Shown one piece after another: positions 6,301-14,041 of a stretch of 38,047 bases of DNA. Below the pieces are notes generated by a model, which saw nothing but the letters and a program-made list of their open reading frames with translations, was not told where the DNA came from and searched no databases. Both the position numbers and the translations under genes were made by a program. The stretch is from Methanobacteriota archaeon (GTDB lineage: Archaea; Thermoplasmatota; Thermoplasmata; SG8-5; JACRNV01). Positions within the stretch are counted from its first letter, which is position 1. The number at the start of each line of letters is the position of its first letter. Location: positions 1 to 38,047 of the forward strand of contig JACRNV010000050.1 of the NCBI GenBank assembly GCA_016214785.1, given 5' to 3'.

Positions 6301-8796
6301 GGCTCGGTCTACGTCGACATGACCCTTGACGACCAGCTCGTCGCCGAGGGCTTCAGCCGCGAGATAACGCGGCAGGTCCAGCAGATGCGAAAGGAGATGG
6401 GCACGTGCGTCGAGGACTTCGTCCGGGTCTCGCTCACGGTCTCGGGCGATCTCCAGGGGATACTGGAGCCCTGGAACGACCGGATGATGGCCGGCGCCAG
6501 GTGCAGGGAGCTCGAGTACAAGGAATCGGTGGACGAGGACTACGTGGTCGAACTCAACATCAGGGACGAGACCATCGTCATCGGCGTCACGCAGCTCGGC
6601 ATGAAGGCCGCGCTGGACGACTTCATGCGCGTCCCCGGGATGACCAAGGACGCCGCCATGGCCCTGTTCGACGCGGGATATGCGGGCGTGGACGCCGTCG
6701 CCTCCGCGCAGCGCGAGGACGTCGCCAAGGTCCCCGGGGTCAGCAACGCGCTCGTCCGCAGGATAAAGGAGTTCTACGACAAGCCCCCGACGGCCCAGCC
6801 CGAGGAGGCCATCTGCCCGACGTGCGGAGGGGAGATCGACCAGGGCGCGGTCGAGTGCCCGAGGTGCGGCGCCGCCCTCATCCCGCAGGAGGGGTTCGAG
6901 GGGGAGGAGGAGGAAGTGCCCGAGGTCCTGGCCGAGAAGCTCGAGGGCGAGGTGATCGTCACGCCCACGCAGCCCGCCCAGGTCGCGCGCGCCCTCCTGG
7001 AGACTATACAGGACCTGAAGACCCAGACCGAGAAGAAGAAAGCGGCCCCGGAGAAGGGGAAGGATGCCACGGCCGAGGACATCGCCGCCGACGTGCGCGC
7101 GAGCATCGCCGCGGAGGATACGGGCATCCTCTCGTCAAAATCGCTCTCCGAGCAGGCGCGCAAGGACGGGCAGGAGGGCAGGCCCGTCAGGATCATAACG
7201 ACGGCAGCGGAGGATCCGGCACCAAAGCGCGAACAGACACGCGCGGTACAGCCTGCGCCCATGCCAGAACCGCCGCGCAAGACCGCCCCCGCGCCAAAGC
7301 CGGAGCCGGAAGTTGAGAAGAAGCCGCGCGCTGAGGAAAAAGCGCGCGCCGAGCCCGAGGTCGTTGCGCCTGCGCCGGAGAAACCCGAAAAGGAGGCGCC
7401 CATATCCACCGGGAAGGAAGATGGCGAGCCCGTCATTGCGAAGGCCGCCGAGAGCGACAGCGACGAGGACGAGAAAAGGGACGTCCTCCTCGAACGCAGG
7501 ACGCCCGAAGACAAGGAGCAGATGGAGAAGGGCACGCTCAGGACTCCGGACGACAAGGACGCGTTCATCTCCAAGCTCTCGGACCTCACGGGCATCCATC
7601 CTTCGATATCGCGAGCCATCTACGAGGCGGGCTTCGACACGTTCGACAAGCTCGCGAAGGCCGACGAGGCAGATCTGAGGAAGGTCGAGCGCGTCGGCAA
7701 GGTCACGGCGCGCAAGATTCGCGCCGTGTTCGGCCCGAAGGAGAAGGAAGAGGACGCCGGCGAGCGGAAGAAGTGCGTCACATGCGGCGGCATGGTTCCC
7801 GCCGAGGCCCGCGTGTGCCCGAGGTGCGGCGGCGCGCCGGACTTCAGCGGCGCCATGGAGGCCCAGACCGATGCCATCGAGAGGGGGATGCAGAAGGTCA
7901 ACGCCGTGGACAGGAAGCTCGCCGAGCAGCCAGAGAACCCCGATCTCCTCTACTCCAAGGCAATGATACTGATCGACAACGGAGAGAAAGACGAGGCCGA
8001 GGGCGTACTGAAGAAGGCGCTGAGGGTTGCCCCGGACCACGAGAAGGCGCGACGAGCGCTCGAGAGGCTGACGATGCCGGCGCCCCAGAAGCCGGTGAAA
8101 GCGGTCGAGACCGCGGCAGAGGCGAAGCCCGCGGAGACGCCGCGCGGCGAGACCGTGGCACGCGTCGAAACGGTTGCGCGAATGGAGTCGGAGACGCGCG
8201 CCGTCCCCGAGGCAAGGCCCGAGCAGGCGCCCGAGGCGAGGACGGTGCAAACCCCGGGACCCGCGCCAACGCTGCCGCCCGTCGCTGCGCCTGCGCAGGC
8301 CACCCCCGAGCAGAAGAAGATGGAAGACAGAATAGGCGTCATTGACCTGCGCGAGAGCTCCACCTACATAGTCATCGAGGAGCAGTCCGAGCTTTCCTAC
8401 GGCCTCTTCAAGCGCTACATAGACAAGGGGATGCGCGGGCTCTGCGTCACGCGCAGCTTCCCGGCCAAGGTCAGGGAGCGCTACGGCCTCAAGGACGTGC
8501 CCATACTCTGGCTCTCCAACGTGGGCAAGGAGGACTCCGTGCGCCCGAAGGACATGGAGAAGCTCAGCCTCTCGCTCGAGCAGTTCCTCTCCAAGCAGGG
8601 CGGGCTCGTCATGCTCGACGGCATCGAGTACCTCATCACCAACAACAACTTCATCACCGTCCTGAGGCTCATCCAGTCGGTGCGCGACCACATCGCCATC
8701 AACCGCTCGATACTCCTCATATCGCTGAACCCGCGCACCCTGAACTCCAACGAGCTGAACCTGCTGACGAAGGAAGTGGACGCGGTGATAGAGTAA
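3379..8796 (+). CDS. IleRS-family protein fused to HhH/zinc-ribbon/TPR/DUF835 tail
   Basis: A single uninterrupted 1805-codon ORF. Residues about 1-1074 follow class Ia isoleucyl-tRNA synthetase from end to end: HIGH-type motif PPFAIGHAHVG (52-62), CP1 editing insertion, DWCISKKRYWG, anticodon-binding region (RKLWNTYVFAA) and the archaeal C-terminal part. The KMSKS loop is absent: the expected place (about 608-617) reads KEGGGMPHEH. The threonine-rich editing peptide is WTAEPW (226-231) instead of the usual WTTTPW. The tail has a helix-hairpin-helix (1075-1135), a zinc ribbon (C1146/C1149/C1160/C1163), a long Pro/Glu/Lys-rich linker, a second HhH (1395-1455), a second ribbon (C1466/C1469/C1480/C1483), a TPR-like pair (about 1498-1567), another disordered linker and DUF835 (1650-1805). 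The start is TTG 3379. It could be the cell's IleRS in divergent form or a paralogue with a regulatory role. Confidence 0.85.
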   Translation: MRGIPIVKAPERGYDHQELEPRLLGFWQRTKAYDRLKEMRASGKDFYFLDGPPFAIGHAHVGLAFNKIIKDAVLRHRRMSGYNVRDQPGFDSHGLPIEIEVEAKLGIKVKRKIEEIGIEKFIDRCVQHAKENAQAMTYQFEDLGVWMDWQNASRTSTPEFMEGVWWTFKKAHANNLIVHENRVVPWCTRCETALTDFEVVRGMRRAMTVYLKFPIRGKRDEYLLVWTAEPWTLIANAALAVNPGLSYAKVRIRKEGKRELLILLEKEVENVSNRTGIEAYEIVETVKGDQLVGMQYFHPLMADVPFQKSQTGDWVHKVIPSGKVRDERTGIIHVAPGLCPEDTAIAKERELKSFSPVDERGVLTSEAGTKYGGLSLDEATRKVIADFKAMKFLLHEEVADYRHGHCWRCSSPLINRMSNEWFLKTDQIRDSMLRALTTVQWLPDEAGSSRFYNWVGEADDWCISKKRYWGVPIPVWECLTDVCGHVEVLGSLKDLRGCKQYEEGMDLHRPWIDKLTLDCPKCGGMMRRVPDILDVWFDSSTISWSQLGYPGKKTEFKRWWPCDLVAEGKWQSKGWLYAQLCTSSAVFNRVPYKSALLHGRVTYVESVKEGGGMPHEHTDLLAEAVARHGRDAFRIHLLRVPPWNDRDFSIERMAESAKLIRKLWNTYVFAARHMAVDGFSPKRAEKSKALDKCGAMERWLLSRLDRLCDDVNKAMDRNETHRAIGAISRFIVEDLSRWYLRTIKDKVWAEDKPELKEPVYAAIGEALLTVVKLFAPFAPFVSEEIYQSLDGRLLSVHMCDYPKPVEGRRNEELEAQMEAVRSIVHCAYKARQRDGRGLRWPVKKMIIEAKAEAVVSAAKAFQPLILEQANAKEIDLVPLGEEWKGLDLKAELKGIEKPIDDSDESKKTAYATYRQLAPYIKKIIQARPARELRDKIKKGGYKVGIEGTEVEIRSEWVVFVSKLPDNVFGESFPQGSVYVDMTLDDQLVAEGFSREITRQVQQMRKEMGTCVEDFVRVSLTVSGDLQGILEPWNDRMMAGARCRELEYKESVDEDYVVELNIRDETIVIGVTQLGMKAALDDFMRVPGMTKDAAMALFDAGYAGVDAVASAQREDVAKVPGVSNALVRRIKEFYDKPPTAQPEEAICPTCGGEIDQGAVECPRCGAALIPQEGFEGEEEEVPEVLAEKLEGEVIVTPTQPAQVARALLETIQDLKTQTEKKKAAPEKGKDATAEDIAADVRASIAAEDTGILSSKSLSEQARKDGQEGRPVRIITTAAEDPAPKREQTRAVQPAPMPEPPRKTAPAPKPEPEVEKKPRAEEKARAEPEVVAPAPEKPEKEAPISTGKEDGEPVIAKAAESDSDEDEKRDVLLERRTPEDKEQMEKGTLRTPDDKDAFISKLSDLTGIHPSISRAIYEAGFDTFDKLAKADEADLRKVERVGKVTARKIRAVFGPKEKEEDAGERKKCVTCGGMVPAEARVCPRCGGAPDFSGAMEAQTDAIERGMQKVNAVDRKLAEQPENPDLLYSKAMILIDNGEKDEAEGVLKKALRVAPDHEKARRALERLTMPAPQKPVKAVETAAEAKPAETPRGETVARVETVARMESETRAVPEARPEQAPEARTVQTPGPAPTLPPVAAPAQATPEQKKMEDRIGVIDLRESSTYIVIEEQSELSYGLFKRYIDKGMRGLCVTRSFPAKVRERYGLKDVPILWLSNVGKEDSVRPKDMEKLSLSLEQFLSKQGGLVMLDGIEYLITNNNFITVLRLIQSVRDHIAINRSILLISLNPRTLNSNELNLLTKEVDAVIE

Positions 8797-8820
8797 TATT
8801 ACAAGACTGGATCGGAATCC

Positions 8821-9867
8821 TCACAGCATCCCCGCGAAATCGAAGTACTTTAAATAGCGCGGGTTTTCCGAAGAGAAGAGCACCGTCCTCGGCTCCCCCT
8901 GCAGGAACTCGTGCGACCTGTAGAAGGAGTAGAGCTTGTTGCGCGCGGCCTCGTACTCCTGGTAGTCCCTGAAGGCGTGGAGCATCACGCACTCGAAGCT
9001 GCCGGAGATGACGAAGACGTGCGGGCTCTCGCGGAGGAGCATCCTCACGCCCTCGCGCCTGTCCCTCAGCACGCACCGGGGGTTGAAGCCCACGTGGGAG
9101 AGCGCCATCAGCTCGCCGCCGAGCGCCTTCAGGTCCGGAAGGTAGAGCGTCTTGAGGACGCCGCCGTCCTCGAACCTCTTGCGCAGCCGGGACACGGCCT
9201 GCCTCGAAGCCCCCACCTGCTCCGCTGTGAATATGTCCGATTCCTCCGGCCACATGGAGAGCCCGGCGAGGATGTCGCGCGCCTTCTGCGACAGCGGCAC
9301 GCTCCCGCACTCCTCGTACGAGAGCTGGGGGACGGCGACCTCGTCCGCCCCGCGCACGCCCAACAGCCTGGCGACGACGTGCGACATGTCGAAGAAGTTC
9401 AGCACCTTCGAGACCTGGAACGGGAATATCACATATGTCCACGGCTGCGCGGCAAGGTCGTGCCCGTGGATGGAGTGCGCGAAGCCGTCAATGCACTTCT
9501 TCGTCTCCGTGTAGTTCTTGGCCGCGCCCATGAAGAAGCCGTTCGCCCCTCCCTCGGCGAACAGGAAGACCGGTCCGAGGCTCTCGGCGGCGCTGCCGAG
9601 CACCTCCCTGTGCGCCCTCGAACCGGGGCGCGAGAACGAGCCATAGCCGACGAAGAATATCTCCTTCCCCAGGCGCTGCGGCATCGGCACGCGGACCTTG
9701 CGCACGAGCCTCCGCTGGACGAGCCTATGCCTGATTGCCGTGACCGTCGAGGTCCTCATCCCCATGCTCAGGCCAAGCTCCCTGTCGTTGAGAGTCGGAT
9801 GCCTGCACATCCCGTAAAGCGCCGACCGTTCCCTTTCGGTCAGCGCCTGCGCCCCCACTTTCGGCAT
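8821..9867 (-). CDS. Tandem helix-turn-helix transcriptional regulator (Lrp-like organisation)
   Basis: A 348-residue protein with two repeated halves. Each half has a winged HTH (residues about 10-58, ending in TSTVTAIRHRLVQRRLVRKV; and about 200-240 with EQVGASRQAVSRLRKRFEDG) followed by an alpha/beta segment (FFVGYGSFSRPGSR in the first; FVISGSFECVMLHAFRDY in the second). The organisation resembles archaeal Lrp/AsnC-like regulators with duplicated DNA-binding and ligand-sensing parts. No membrane segment is seen. It is convergent with the IleRS-family gene, 24 bases apart. A 17-bp palindrome begins 5 bases upstream of its start codon, suggesting autoregulation. The effector is unknown. Confidence 0.8.
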   Translation of the reverse strand: MPKVGAQALTERERSALYGMCRHPTLNDRELGLSMGMRTSTVTAIRHRLVQRRLVRKVRVPMPQRLGKEIFFVGYGSFSRPGSRAHREVLGSAAESLGPVFLFAEGGANGFFMGAAKNYTETKKCIDGFAHSIHGHDLAAQPWTYVIFPFQVSKVLNFFDMSHVVARLLGVRGADEVAVPQLSYEECGSVPLSQKARDILAGLSMWPEESDIFTAEQVGASRQAVSRLRKRFEDGGVLKTLYLPDLKALGGELMALSHVGFNPRCVLRDRREGVRMLLRESPHVFVISGSFECVMLHAFRDYQEYEAARNKLYSFYRSHEFLQGEPRTVLFSSENPRYLKYFDFAGML

Positions 9868-9871
9868 GAAC

Positions 9872-9888
9872 GATAGATATTGTCTATC
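9872..9888 (-). promoter_or_regulatory. Palindromic operator candidate upstream of the tandem-HTH gene
   Basis: GATAGATATTGTCTATC has perfect 6-bp arms (GATAGA/TCTATC) around 5 bases. It begins 5 bases from ATG 9867. A TATA-like ATTTGTA element (reverse strand) lies just beyond, at about 9891-9900. The palindrome would cover the transcription start, a classic place for autorepression. Confidence 0.5.
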
Positions 9889-10004
9889 CGACTACAAATA
9901 ACTTCGCCCCGACCGCCGGATGGGCTCCATCCGCGGCCCATTCCCACGTCCAGTCAGCAGGCGCGTTTTCCTCCATTCTCGCTGGCGGCATTGTGGCAAA
10001 AAGC

Positions 10005-10013
10005 TTTAATATC
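10005..10013 (+). promoter_or_regulatory. TATA box of lonB
   Basis: TTTAATATC lies about 38 bases before ATG 10047. A longer reading from GTG 9993 would place this box inside the coding region, so the downstream ATG is preferred. Confidence 0.5.
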
Positions 10014-10046
10014 AAGCCCCCCACTATTAGGTACAGGATTGTGCGT

Positions 10047-12017
10047 ATGGAAAAGGAGAACATCGAGCCCGTTGACGCGTGGATAGAGGCGCAGCCCTTC
10101 AGCGACACCTCCCAGGTCCAGATACCCAAGAGGCTGGCGGACCAGGTGATAGGCCAGGAGGACGCCGTCGCCGTCGCGAAGAAGGCGGCCGAGCAGAAGC
10201 GCCACCTCCTTCTCATCGGCGAGCCGGGCACGGGCAAGTCGATGGTCGCGCGGGCGATGGTCGATTTCCTCCCGAAGGGGGAGCTGCAGGACGTCGTAGC
10301 CTACCCGAACCCCGAGGACTCGAACGAGCCGAAGATCAAGATAGTGCCCACTGGAAAGGGCAAGGACATCGTCAACGCCCAGAAGGCCGAGGCCCTGCAG
10401 AAGAGGGACCAGCGCGCCCAGCTCATGCTCATGATAATCGTCGTCGTCGTCGGCTTCAGCCTGATGATGTTCGTCTGGAGCGGGATGACGGAGCCGATGT
10501 GGATAATCGTCGGCGTCCTCGCGGCCATATTCATCTACATGGCAACGCGCCTCCCCGGGGGCAGGGCCGAGACGGCCAACGTGCCGAAGCTGCTGATAAC
10601 CCACACCCCGAACGAGATGCCGCCGTTCATCGACGCCACGGGCGCGCACGCCGGGGCGCTGCTCGGCGACGTGAAGCACGACCCCTTCCAGAGCGGCGGG
10701 CTCGAGACGCCGTCCCACGAGAGGGTGGAGGTCGGCGCCATCCACAAGGCGAACAAGGGCATACTGTTCGTCGATGAGATAAACATGCTCAGGATGGAGA
10801 GCCAGCAGAGCCTGCTCACTGCCCTGCAGGAGAAGGCCTTTTCCATCGTCGGCCAGAGCGAGCGCAGCTCGGGCGCGATGGTGAAGACCGAGCCAGTGCC
10901 CTGCGACTTCGTGCTTGTGGCCGCTGGCAACCTCGATTCCATATACGGCGCAAGGGACGAGCACGGCATGCAGCACGGGGGCATGCACCCCGCGCTCAGG
11001 TCGAGGATCCGCGGCTACGGGTACGAGATATACATGAAGAACACGATGCCCGACACGCACGAGAACAGGCAGAAGCTCATCAGGTTCGTCGCCCAGGAGG
11101 TCGTCAAGGACGCGAAGATACCGCACTTCACGAAGCTGGCCGTCGCCGAGATCATCCGCGAGTCGCAGAGGCGCGCGGGGCGCACGGGCCAGCTCACGCT
11201 CAGGCTCAGGGAGCTCGGCGGCCTCGTCCGGGTTGCCGGGGACATATCCAAGGAGGGCGGCGCCAAGATAGTCGACGTCAAGGACGTCATCGCCGCCAAG
11301 AGGATCGCCCGCCCGCTCGAGCAGCAGATCGCCGACCGCGTCATAGAGCACACCAAGGACTACAAGACCTTCGCCACCGAGGGGTACGCCATCGGCGTCG
11401 TCAACGGCCTCGCGGTCGTCGGGATGGACACTGGCATGTCCGAGTATTCCGGGATAGTATTGCCCATTGCAGCAGAAGTCACCGCCGCGCAGACCAAGAA
11501 CGGCGGGCGCATTATCGCGACCGGCAAGCTCGGCGAGATCGCCAAGGAGGCGGTCGAGAACGTCGCCGCCATCATCAAGAAGTACACCGGCGAGGACGTG
11601 AGCAACCACGACATCCACATCCAGTTCGTCGGCAGCAGGGACGGCACGGAGGGCGACTCGGCCTCGATATCGGTAGCCACGGCCGTCGTCAGCGCGCTCG
11701 AGGGCATAGAGGTGGACCAGAGCGTGGCCATGACCGGCTCGCTGAGCGTCAGGGGCAAGGTCCTGCCCATCGGGGCAGTGACAGCGAAGGTCGAGGCGGC
11801 CGCTCAGGCCGGCCTTAAGAAGGTCCTCGTGCCGCAGGAGAACCTGCGCGACGTGCTGCTGGAGGAGCGGTGGGCCAACAAGATCCAGGTCATACCGGTC
11901 GAGACCATGAACGACGTGCTCAGGCACGCGCTCGTCGGCCAGAAGAAGGAGGGCCTTCTGAGGAAGCTCGCGAGCCTCGTGCCCGTGGGCCTGGAGACGG
12001 TGCCGGCGCCACATTAG
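10047..12017 (+). CDS. lonB: Archaeal LonB ATP-dependent membrane protease
   Basis: A 656-residue AAA+ protease. Walker A is GEPGTGKS (58-65) and Walker B is [10 protein letters not shown] pair of hydrophobic helices ([19 protein letters not shown] and [15 protein letters not shown]) is inserted within the ATPase module, which is the hallmark of membrane-anchored archaeal LonB. The protease domain has the catalytic dyad Ser538 (in EGDSASIS) and Lys581 (in TAKVEAA). LonB degrades misfolded and regulatory proteins at the inner face of the membrane and is essential in several archaea. ATG 10047 was chosen over GTG 9993 because of the TATA position. The next small gene follows after 8 bases with a GGAGGT ribosome site, so the two are probably co-transcribed. 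Confidence 0.95.
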   Translation: MEKENIEPVDAWIEAQPFSDTSQVQIPKRLADQVIGQEDAVAVAKKAAEQKRHLLLIGEPGTGKSMVARAMVDFLPKGELQDVVAYPNPEDSNEPKIKIVPTGKGKDIVNAQKAEALQKRDQRAQLMLMIIVVVVGFSLMMFVWSGMTEPMWIIVGVLAAIFIYMATRLPGGRAETANVPKLLITHTPNEMPPFIDATGAHAGALLGDVKHDPFQSGGLETPSHERVEVGAIHKANKGILFVDEINMLRMESQQSLLTALQEKAFSIVGQSERSSGAMVKTEPVPCDFVLVAAGNLDSIYGARDEHGMQHGGMHPALRSRIRGYGYEIYMKNTMPDTHENRQKLIRFVAQEVVKDAKIPHFTKLAVAEIIRESQRRAGRTGQLTLRLRELGGLVRVAGDISKEGGAKIVDVKDVIAAKRIARPLEQQIADRVIEHTKDYKTFATEGYAIGVVNGLAVVGMDTGMSEYSGIVLPIAAEVTAAQTKNGGRIIATGKLGEIAKEAVENVAAIIKKYTGEDVSNHDIHIQFVGSRDGTEGDSASISVATAVVSALEGIEVDQSVAMTGSLSVRGKVLPIGAVTAKVEAAAQAGLKKVLVPQENLRDVLLEERWANKIQVIPVETMNDVLRHALVGQKKEGLLRKLASLVPVGLETVPAPH

Positions 12018-12025
12018 GAGGTCGG

Positions 12026-12214
12026 ATGCTCGAGGGATGGCATGGCAGGGAAGGGGAGGAAGACGAGGACGAGCTCAGGTACAGGGAGTGCTACCTCTTC
12101 AACGAGCATCTCGACGAGGAGCTGAACGACGAGAGGTGCGAGCACTGCAGGAAGTTCATGACGCTCATGTGCGAGCGGATAGACGAGTTCATAGAGGAAG
12201 AGGAGGACGCGTAG
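12026..12214 (+). CDS. Small acidic cysteine-containing protein downstream of lonB
   Basis: A 62-residue ORF from ATG 12026, preceded by GGAGGT at an ideal distance. It is strongly acidic at both ends and has four cysteines (C22, C38, C41, C49) with one C-x-x-C, so it may bind a metal. It follows lonB after 8 bases, most likely in one transcript. I do not recognise the family. Roles as a LonB adaptor or substrate, or as an unrelated metal-binding peptide, are speculation. Confidence 0.6.
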   Translation: MLEGWHGREGEEDEDELRYRECYLFNEHLDEELNDERCEHCRKFMTLMCERIDEFIEEEEDA

Positions 12215-12245
12215 CGGATATACTACTCGATATTCTAGAGGCAGA

Positions 12246-12419
12246 ATGAAGAGAAAAGGATATTCCTACACCCTCGAGGACGAGAAGATAATCGAGTACA
12301 TGAAGCTCACGACGGCACAGAAGCTCGCCTGGCTCGATGAGATAAACGAGTTCACGGAGATGGCGCTGACCCCCAAGGAGAAGGAGCTGAGGGAGAAGTT
12401 CAGGAGAGGGGAAATATAG
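12246..12419 (+). CDS. Small helical protein, antitoxin-like in layout
   Basis: A 57-residue ORF (MKRKGYSYTLEDEKIIEYMK, ending EKELREKFRRGEI). The pattern IIEYMKLTTAQKLAWLDEIN followed by a short hydrophobic run and ELREKFRRG resembles small proteins often found just ahead of a larger gene in bacterial and archaeal genomes, sometimes in toxin-antitoxin-like pairs. Its TAG stop (12417-12419) overlaps the putative start of the next ORF (12416), suggesting translational coupling. Base composition is closer to the chromosome than to the AT-rich partner. The function is inferred only from layout. Confidence 0.55.
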   Translation: MKRKGYSYTLEDEKIIEYMKLTTAQKLAWLDEINEFTEMALTPKEKELREKFRRGEI

Positions 12420-13006
12420 TCGAAAAAAAAGACGCAACATATGAATCGTACAGGATAAAATACAAACCACATAAAATTAAGTATCTCATCATAGCCGAAT
12501 CGCCTCCTTTCTGCAAAGACGGTAGTAAAAGATTCTTCTATAACCCCGACATTCAAAGACACGACATCTTATTCAAGTCAATCATGGAAGTCCTTTATCG
12601 TGATGATTTAAATATGGCTCTCACAAATAGTAAAAAAGAGCAATACTTGACAAAATTTCAACAAGACGGTTATTATTTGATAGATGCAATCGATACCCCA
12701 ATAAATAATCTTTCCAGAAAAAGAAGAGCCGAAAAGTTACAGGAGAATTTGAAAAATAAGATCAACGAAATCAAAGTGTCGATAACAAAAAAGACTCCTG
12801 TAATTCTGATAAAAAAGAATGTTTTTGAATTGTTTCGAACACCGTTAAGCAATTTAAATTACAACATCGTTCACAACGAACACATACCTTTTCCATCTCA
12901 TTGGTGGCAAGCTGTGTTTAAAGAAAAATTTAAAGATGCTCTCTTAAAAGGAAGTAATTCGAAATCAAGAAAATTGCGAGTAAGGAATCATTCTGACCAC
13001 TTATAA
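12416..13006 (+). CDS. AT-rich ORF of unknown family lacking a canonical start codon
   Basis: The frame is open from 12341 to 13006 but has no ATG, GTG or TTG before ATG 12584. The protein sense clearly begins earlier: KYKPHKIKYLIIAESPPFCK and RFFYNPDIQRHDILFKSIM precede that ATG and look like the conserved start of a Rossmann-like domain. An ATA at 12416, overlapping the previous stop and preceded by GGAGAGGGG, is the best start candidate; the alternative is a 140-residue product from 12584. Later parts include QDGYYLIDAIDTPIN, PVILIKKNVFELF and EHIPFPSHWW. The overall pattern faintly recalls uracil-DNA-glycosylase-like hypothetical proteins, which I cannot confirm. Low GC suggests transfer. 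An eight-A run just after the putative start could hide an indel. Confidence 0.5.
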   Translation: MVEKKDATYESYRIKYKPHKIKYLIIAESPPFCKDGSKRFFYNPDIQRHDILFKSIMEVLYRDDLNMALTNSKKEQYLTKFQQDGYYLIDAIDTPINNLSRKRRAEKLQENLKNKINEIKVSITKKTPVILIKKNVFELFRTPLSNLNYNIVHNEHIPFPSHWWQAVFKEKFKDALLKGSNSKSRKLRVRNHSDHL

Positions 13007-13042
13007 ATGGGTTCATGGACTTCCGAATTAGGGTGTCGTCAC

Positions 13043-13051
13043 CTTTATATC
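13043..13051 (+). promoter_or_regulatory. TATA box upstream of the DUF3303 gene
   Basis: CTTTATATC is the clearest promoter element in the 13007-13140 gap. Start of transcription would fall near 13075, where a 19-codon ORF begins. Confidence 0.45.
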
Positions 13052-13075
13052 AAAAGGAGGGAATCCGCATCTGTC

Positions 13076-13135
13076 ATGTTCGCAGGCTTCCTCCGGAAGG
13101 GCAATACGATTGAAGCTAGAGAAGGACATCGTTAA
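13076..13135 (+). CDS. Possible leaderless upstream ORF (19 codons)
   Basis: ATG 13076 lies about 30 bases after the TATA box and opens a short ORF (MFAGFLRKGNTIEAREGHR) ending at 13135. It is followed immediately by GGAG and the DUF3303 start at 13141. The position fits a leaderless translated leader peptide, but such a short ORF can occur by chance. Confidence 0.25.
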   Translation: MFAGFLRKGNTIEAREGHR

Positions 13136-13140
13136 GGAGT

Positions 13141-13395
13141 ATGATGAAACAATACATGGTGATCGAGACATTCAAGCCCGGCTGCAAAGACGCCGCATAC
13201 GAACGGTTCCACAAGCAGGGAAGGATGCTGCCCGACGGGTTGAGGTACATCGATAGCTGGCTGGAGAAGGACGGCGACCGCTGCTTTCAATTGATGGAGA
13301 CCGGCAATGCAAAATTGTTCGACCAATGGATCGAGGGCTGGAAGGACCTTGTGAAATTCGAAGTCATAGCGTTGGGTGAAAAGCCTTTAGGGTGA
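13141..13395 (+). CDS. DUF3303 family protein
   Basis: An 84-residue protein: MVIETFKPGC, then KQGRMLPDGLRYIDSWLEKD and CFQLMETGNAKLFDQWIEGW. These are hallmark stretches of DUF3303, a small ferredoxin-like (dimeric alpha/beta barrel) family found in bacteria and archaea. No catalytic function is established. The start is ATG 13141 (or 13144), with GGAG just upstream. Near full family length. Confidence 0.85.
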   Translation: MMKQYMVIETFKPGCKDAAYERFHKQGRMLPDGLRYIDSWLEKDGDRCFQLMETGNAKLFDQWIEGWKDLVKFEVIALGEKPLG

Positions 13396-13468
13396 ATTTC
13401 TCGTTCGGCCCAATTATTAAATAAGAAGAGGTTCGTGTTCTCAGGAGTACTGCATCGGAGGTTGCGCA

Positions 13469-13789
13469 ATGAAGCTGGGAATTGTCATCTATTCGAACGA
13501 CCCCGAGACCGTGTGGAACGCCTTCCGCCTTGCGAACTTCGCCCTGAGGGAGGGGGACGAAGCGAGGGCCTTCCTCATGGCGAGGGGGGTGGAATGCGAA
13601 TCGCTCGATACCGAGAAGTTCAAAGTGACGGAGCAGATCCGCTCGTTCCTCGGCGCCGGCGGGAAGACGTTCGCCTGCGGCACATGCCTGAAAATCCGCC
13701 AGTCCGAGGGCTCCGAGGCCTGCCCGCTGTCGACGATGAAGGACCTGTACGATATCGTGAGGGAATGCGATAAGGTCCTCACATTCTAA
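13469..13789 (+). CDS. DsrE/DsrF-like sulfurtransferase-fold protein
   Basis: A 106-residue protein with the DsrE fold pattern: MKLGIVIYSNDPETVWNAFR at the N-terminus, ALREGDEARAFLMARGVEC, and a C-G-T-C motif (C70, C73) in FACGTCLKIR plus C85. DsrE-like proteins carry sulfur as a persulfide on a conserved cysteine in sulfur-relay pathways; the cysteine position here is compatible with that. The gene has its own TATA-like ATTATTAAATAA (about 13412-13423) and an SD GGAGGT before ATG 13469. No tusBCD or dsr partners are nearby, so the exact pathway is open. Confidence 0.8.
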   Translation: MKLGIVIYSNDPETVWNAFRLANFALREGDEARAFLMARGVECESLDTEKFKVTEQIRSFLGAGGKTFACGTCLKIRQSEGSEACPLSTMKDLYDIVRECDKVLTF

Positions 13790-13834
13790 TTGCGAGGACA
13801 GGGCGATGCCCTGATGTCAGGCTATTGTTGACAG

Positions 13835-13892
13835 ACCGTCAAGCCTAAATGCCCCGTCCGCCATCACTGCCCGATGAGCGCGGGCCTCCTCC
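13835..13892 (+). repeat. Upstream duplicate of the nadM promoter and start
   Basis: Matches 14003-14060 in phase: ACCGTCAA, CCT and ATGCC in the promoter part, and an exact 19-bp copy of the first nadM codons (ATGAGCGCGGGCCTCCTCC, 13874-13892). The two copies are 168 bp apart and have the same distance from TATA-like element to ATG. The copied frame reads MSAGLLHKGIL and stops at 13909. Confidence 0.6.
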
Positions 13893-14041
13893 ATAAGGGT
13901 ATTCTCTGACGGTGAAGGCTGTGTATCGAATCCCCTTATCAACCCTGGCGAAATATGTTTTCAGGGCATACTCTGAGGATATATCTATCAATCGATGCCC
14001 TTACCGTCAAACCTTTATGCCATTGATTGCATTCCCATCCA

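Noticed and set aside
7135-8691. A 518-codon minus-strand frame across the IleRS tail
   Set aside because: It is a shadow frame in GC-rich coding sequence, without motifs. The plus-strand HhH, zinc-ribbon and DUF835 domains explain the region.
9954-12014. A 686-codon minus-strand frame across lonB
   Set aside because: It mirrors lonB, whose Walker motifs and Ser/Lys dyad are unmistakable on the plus strand.
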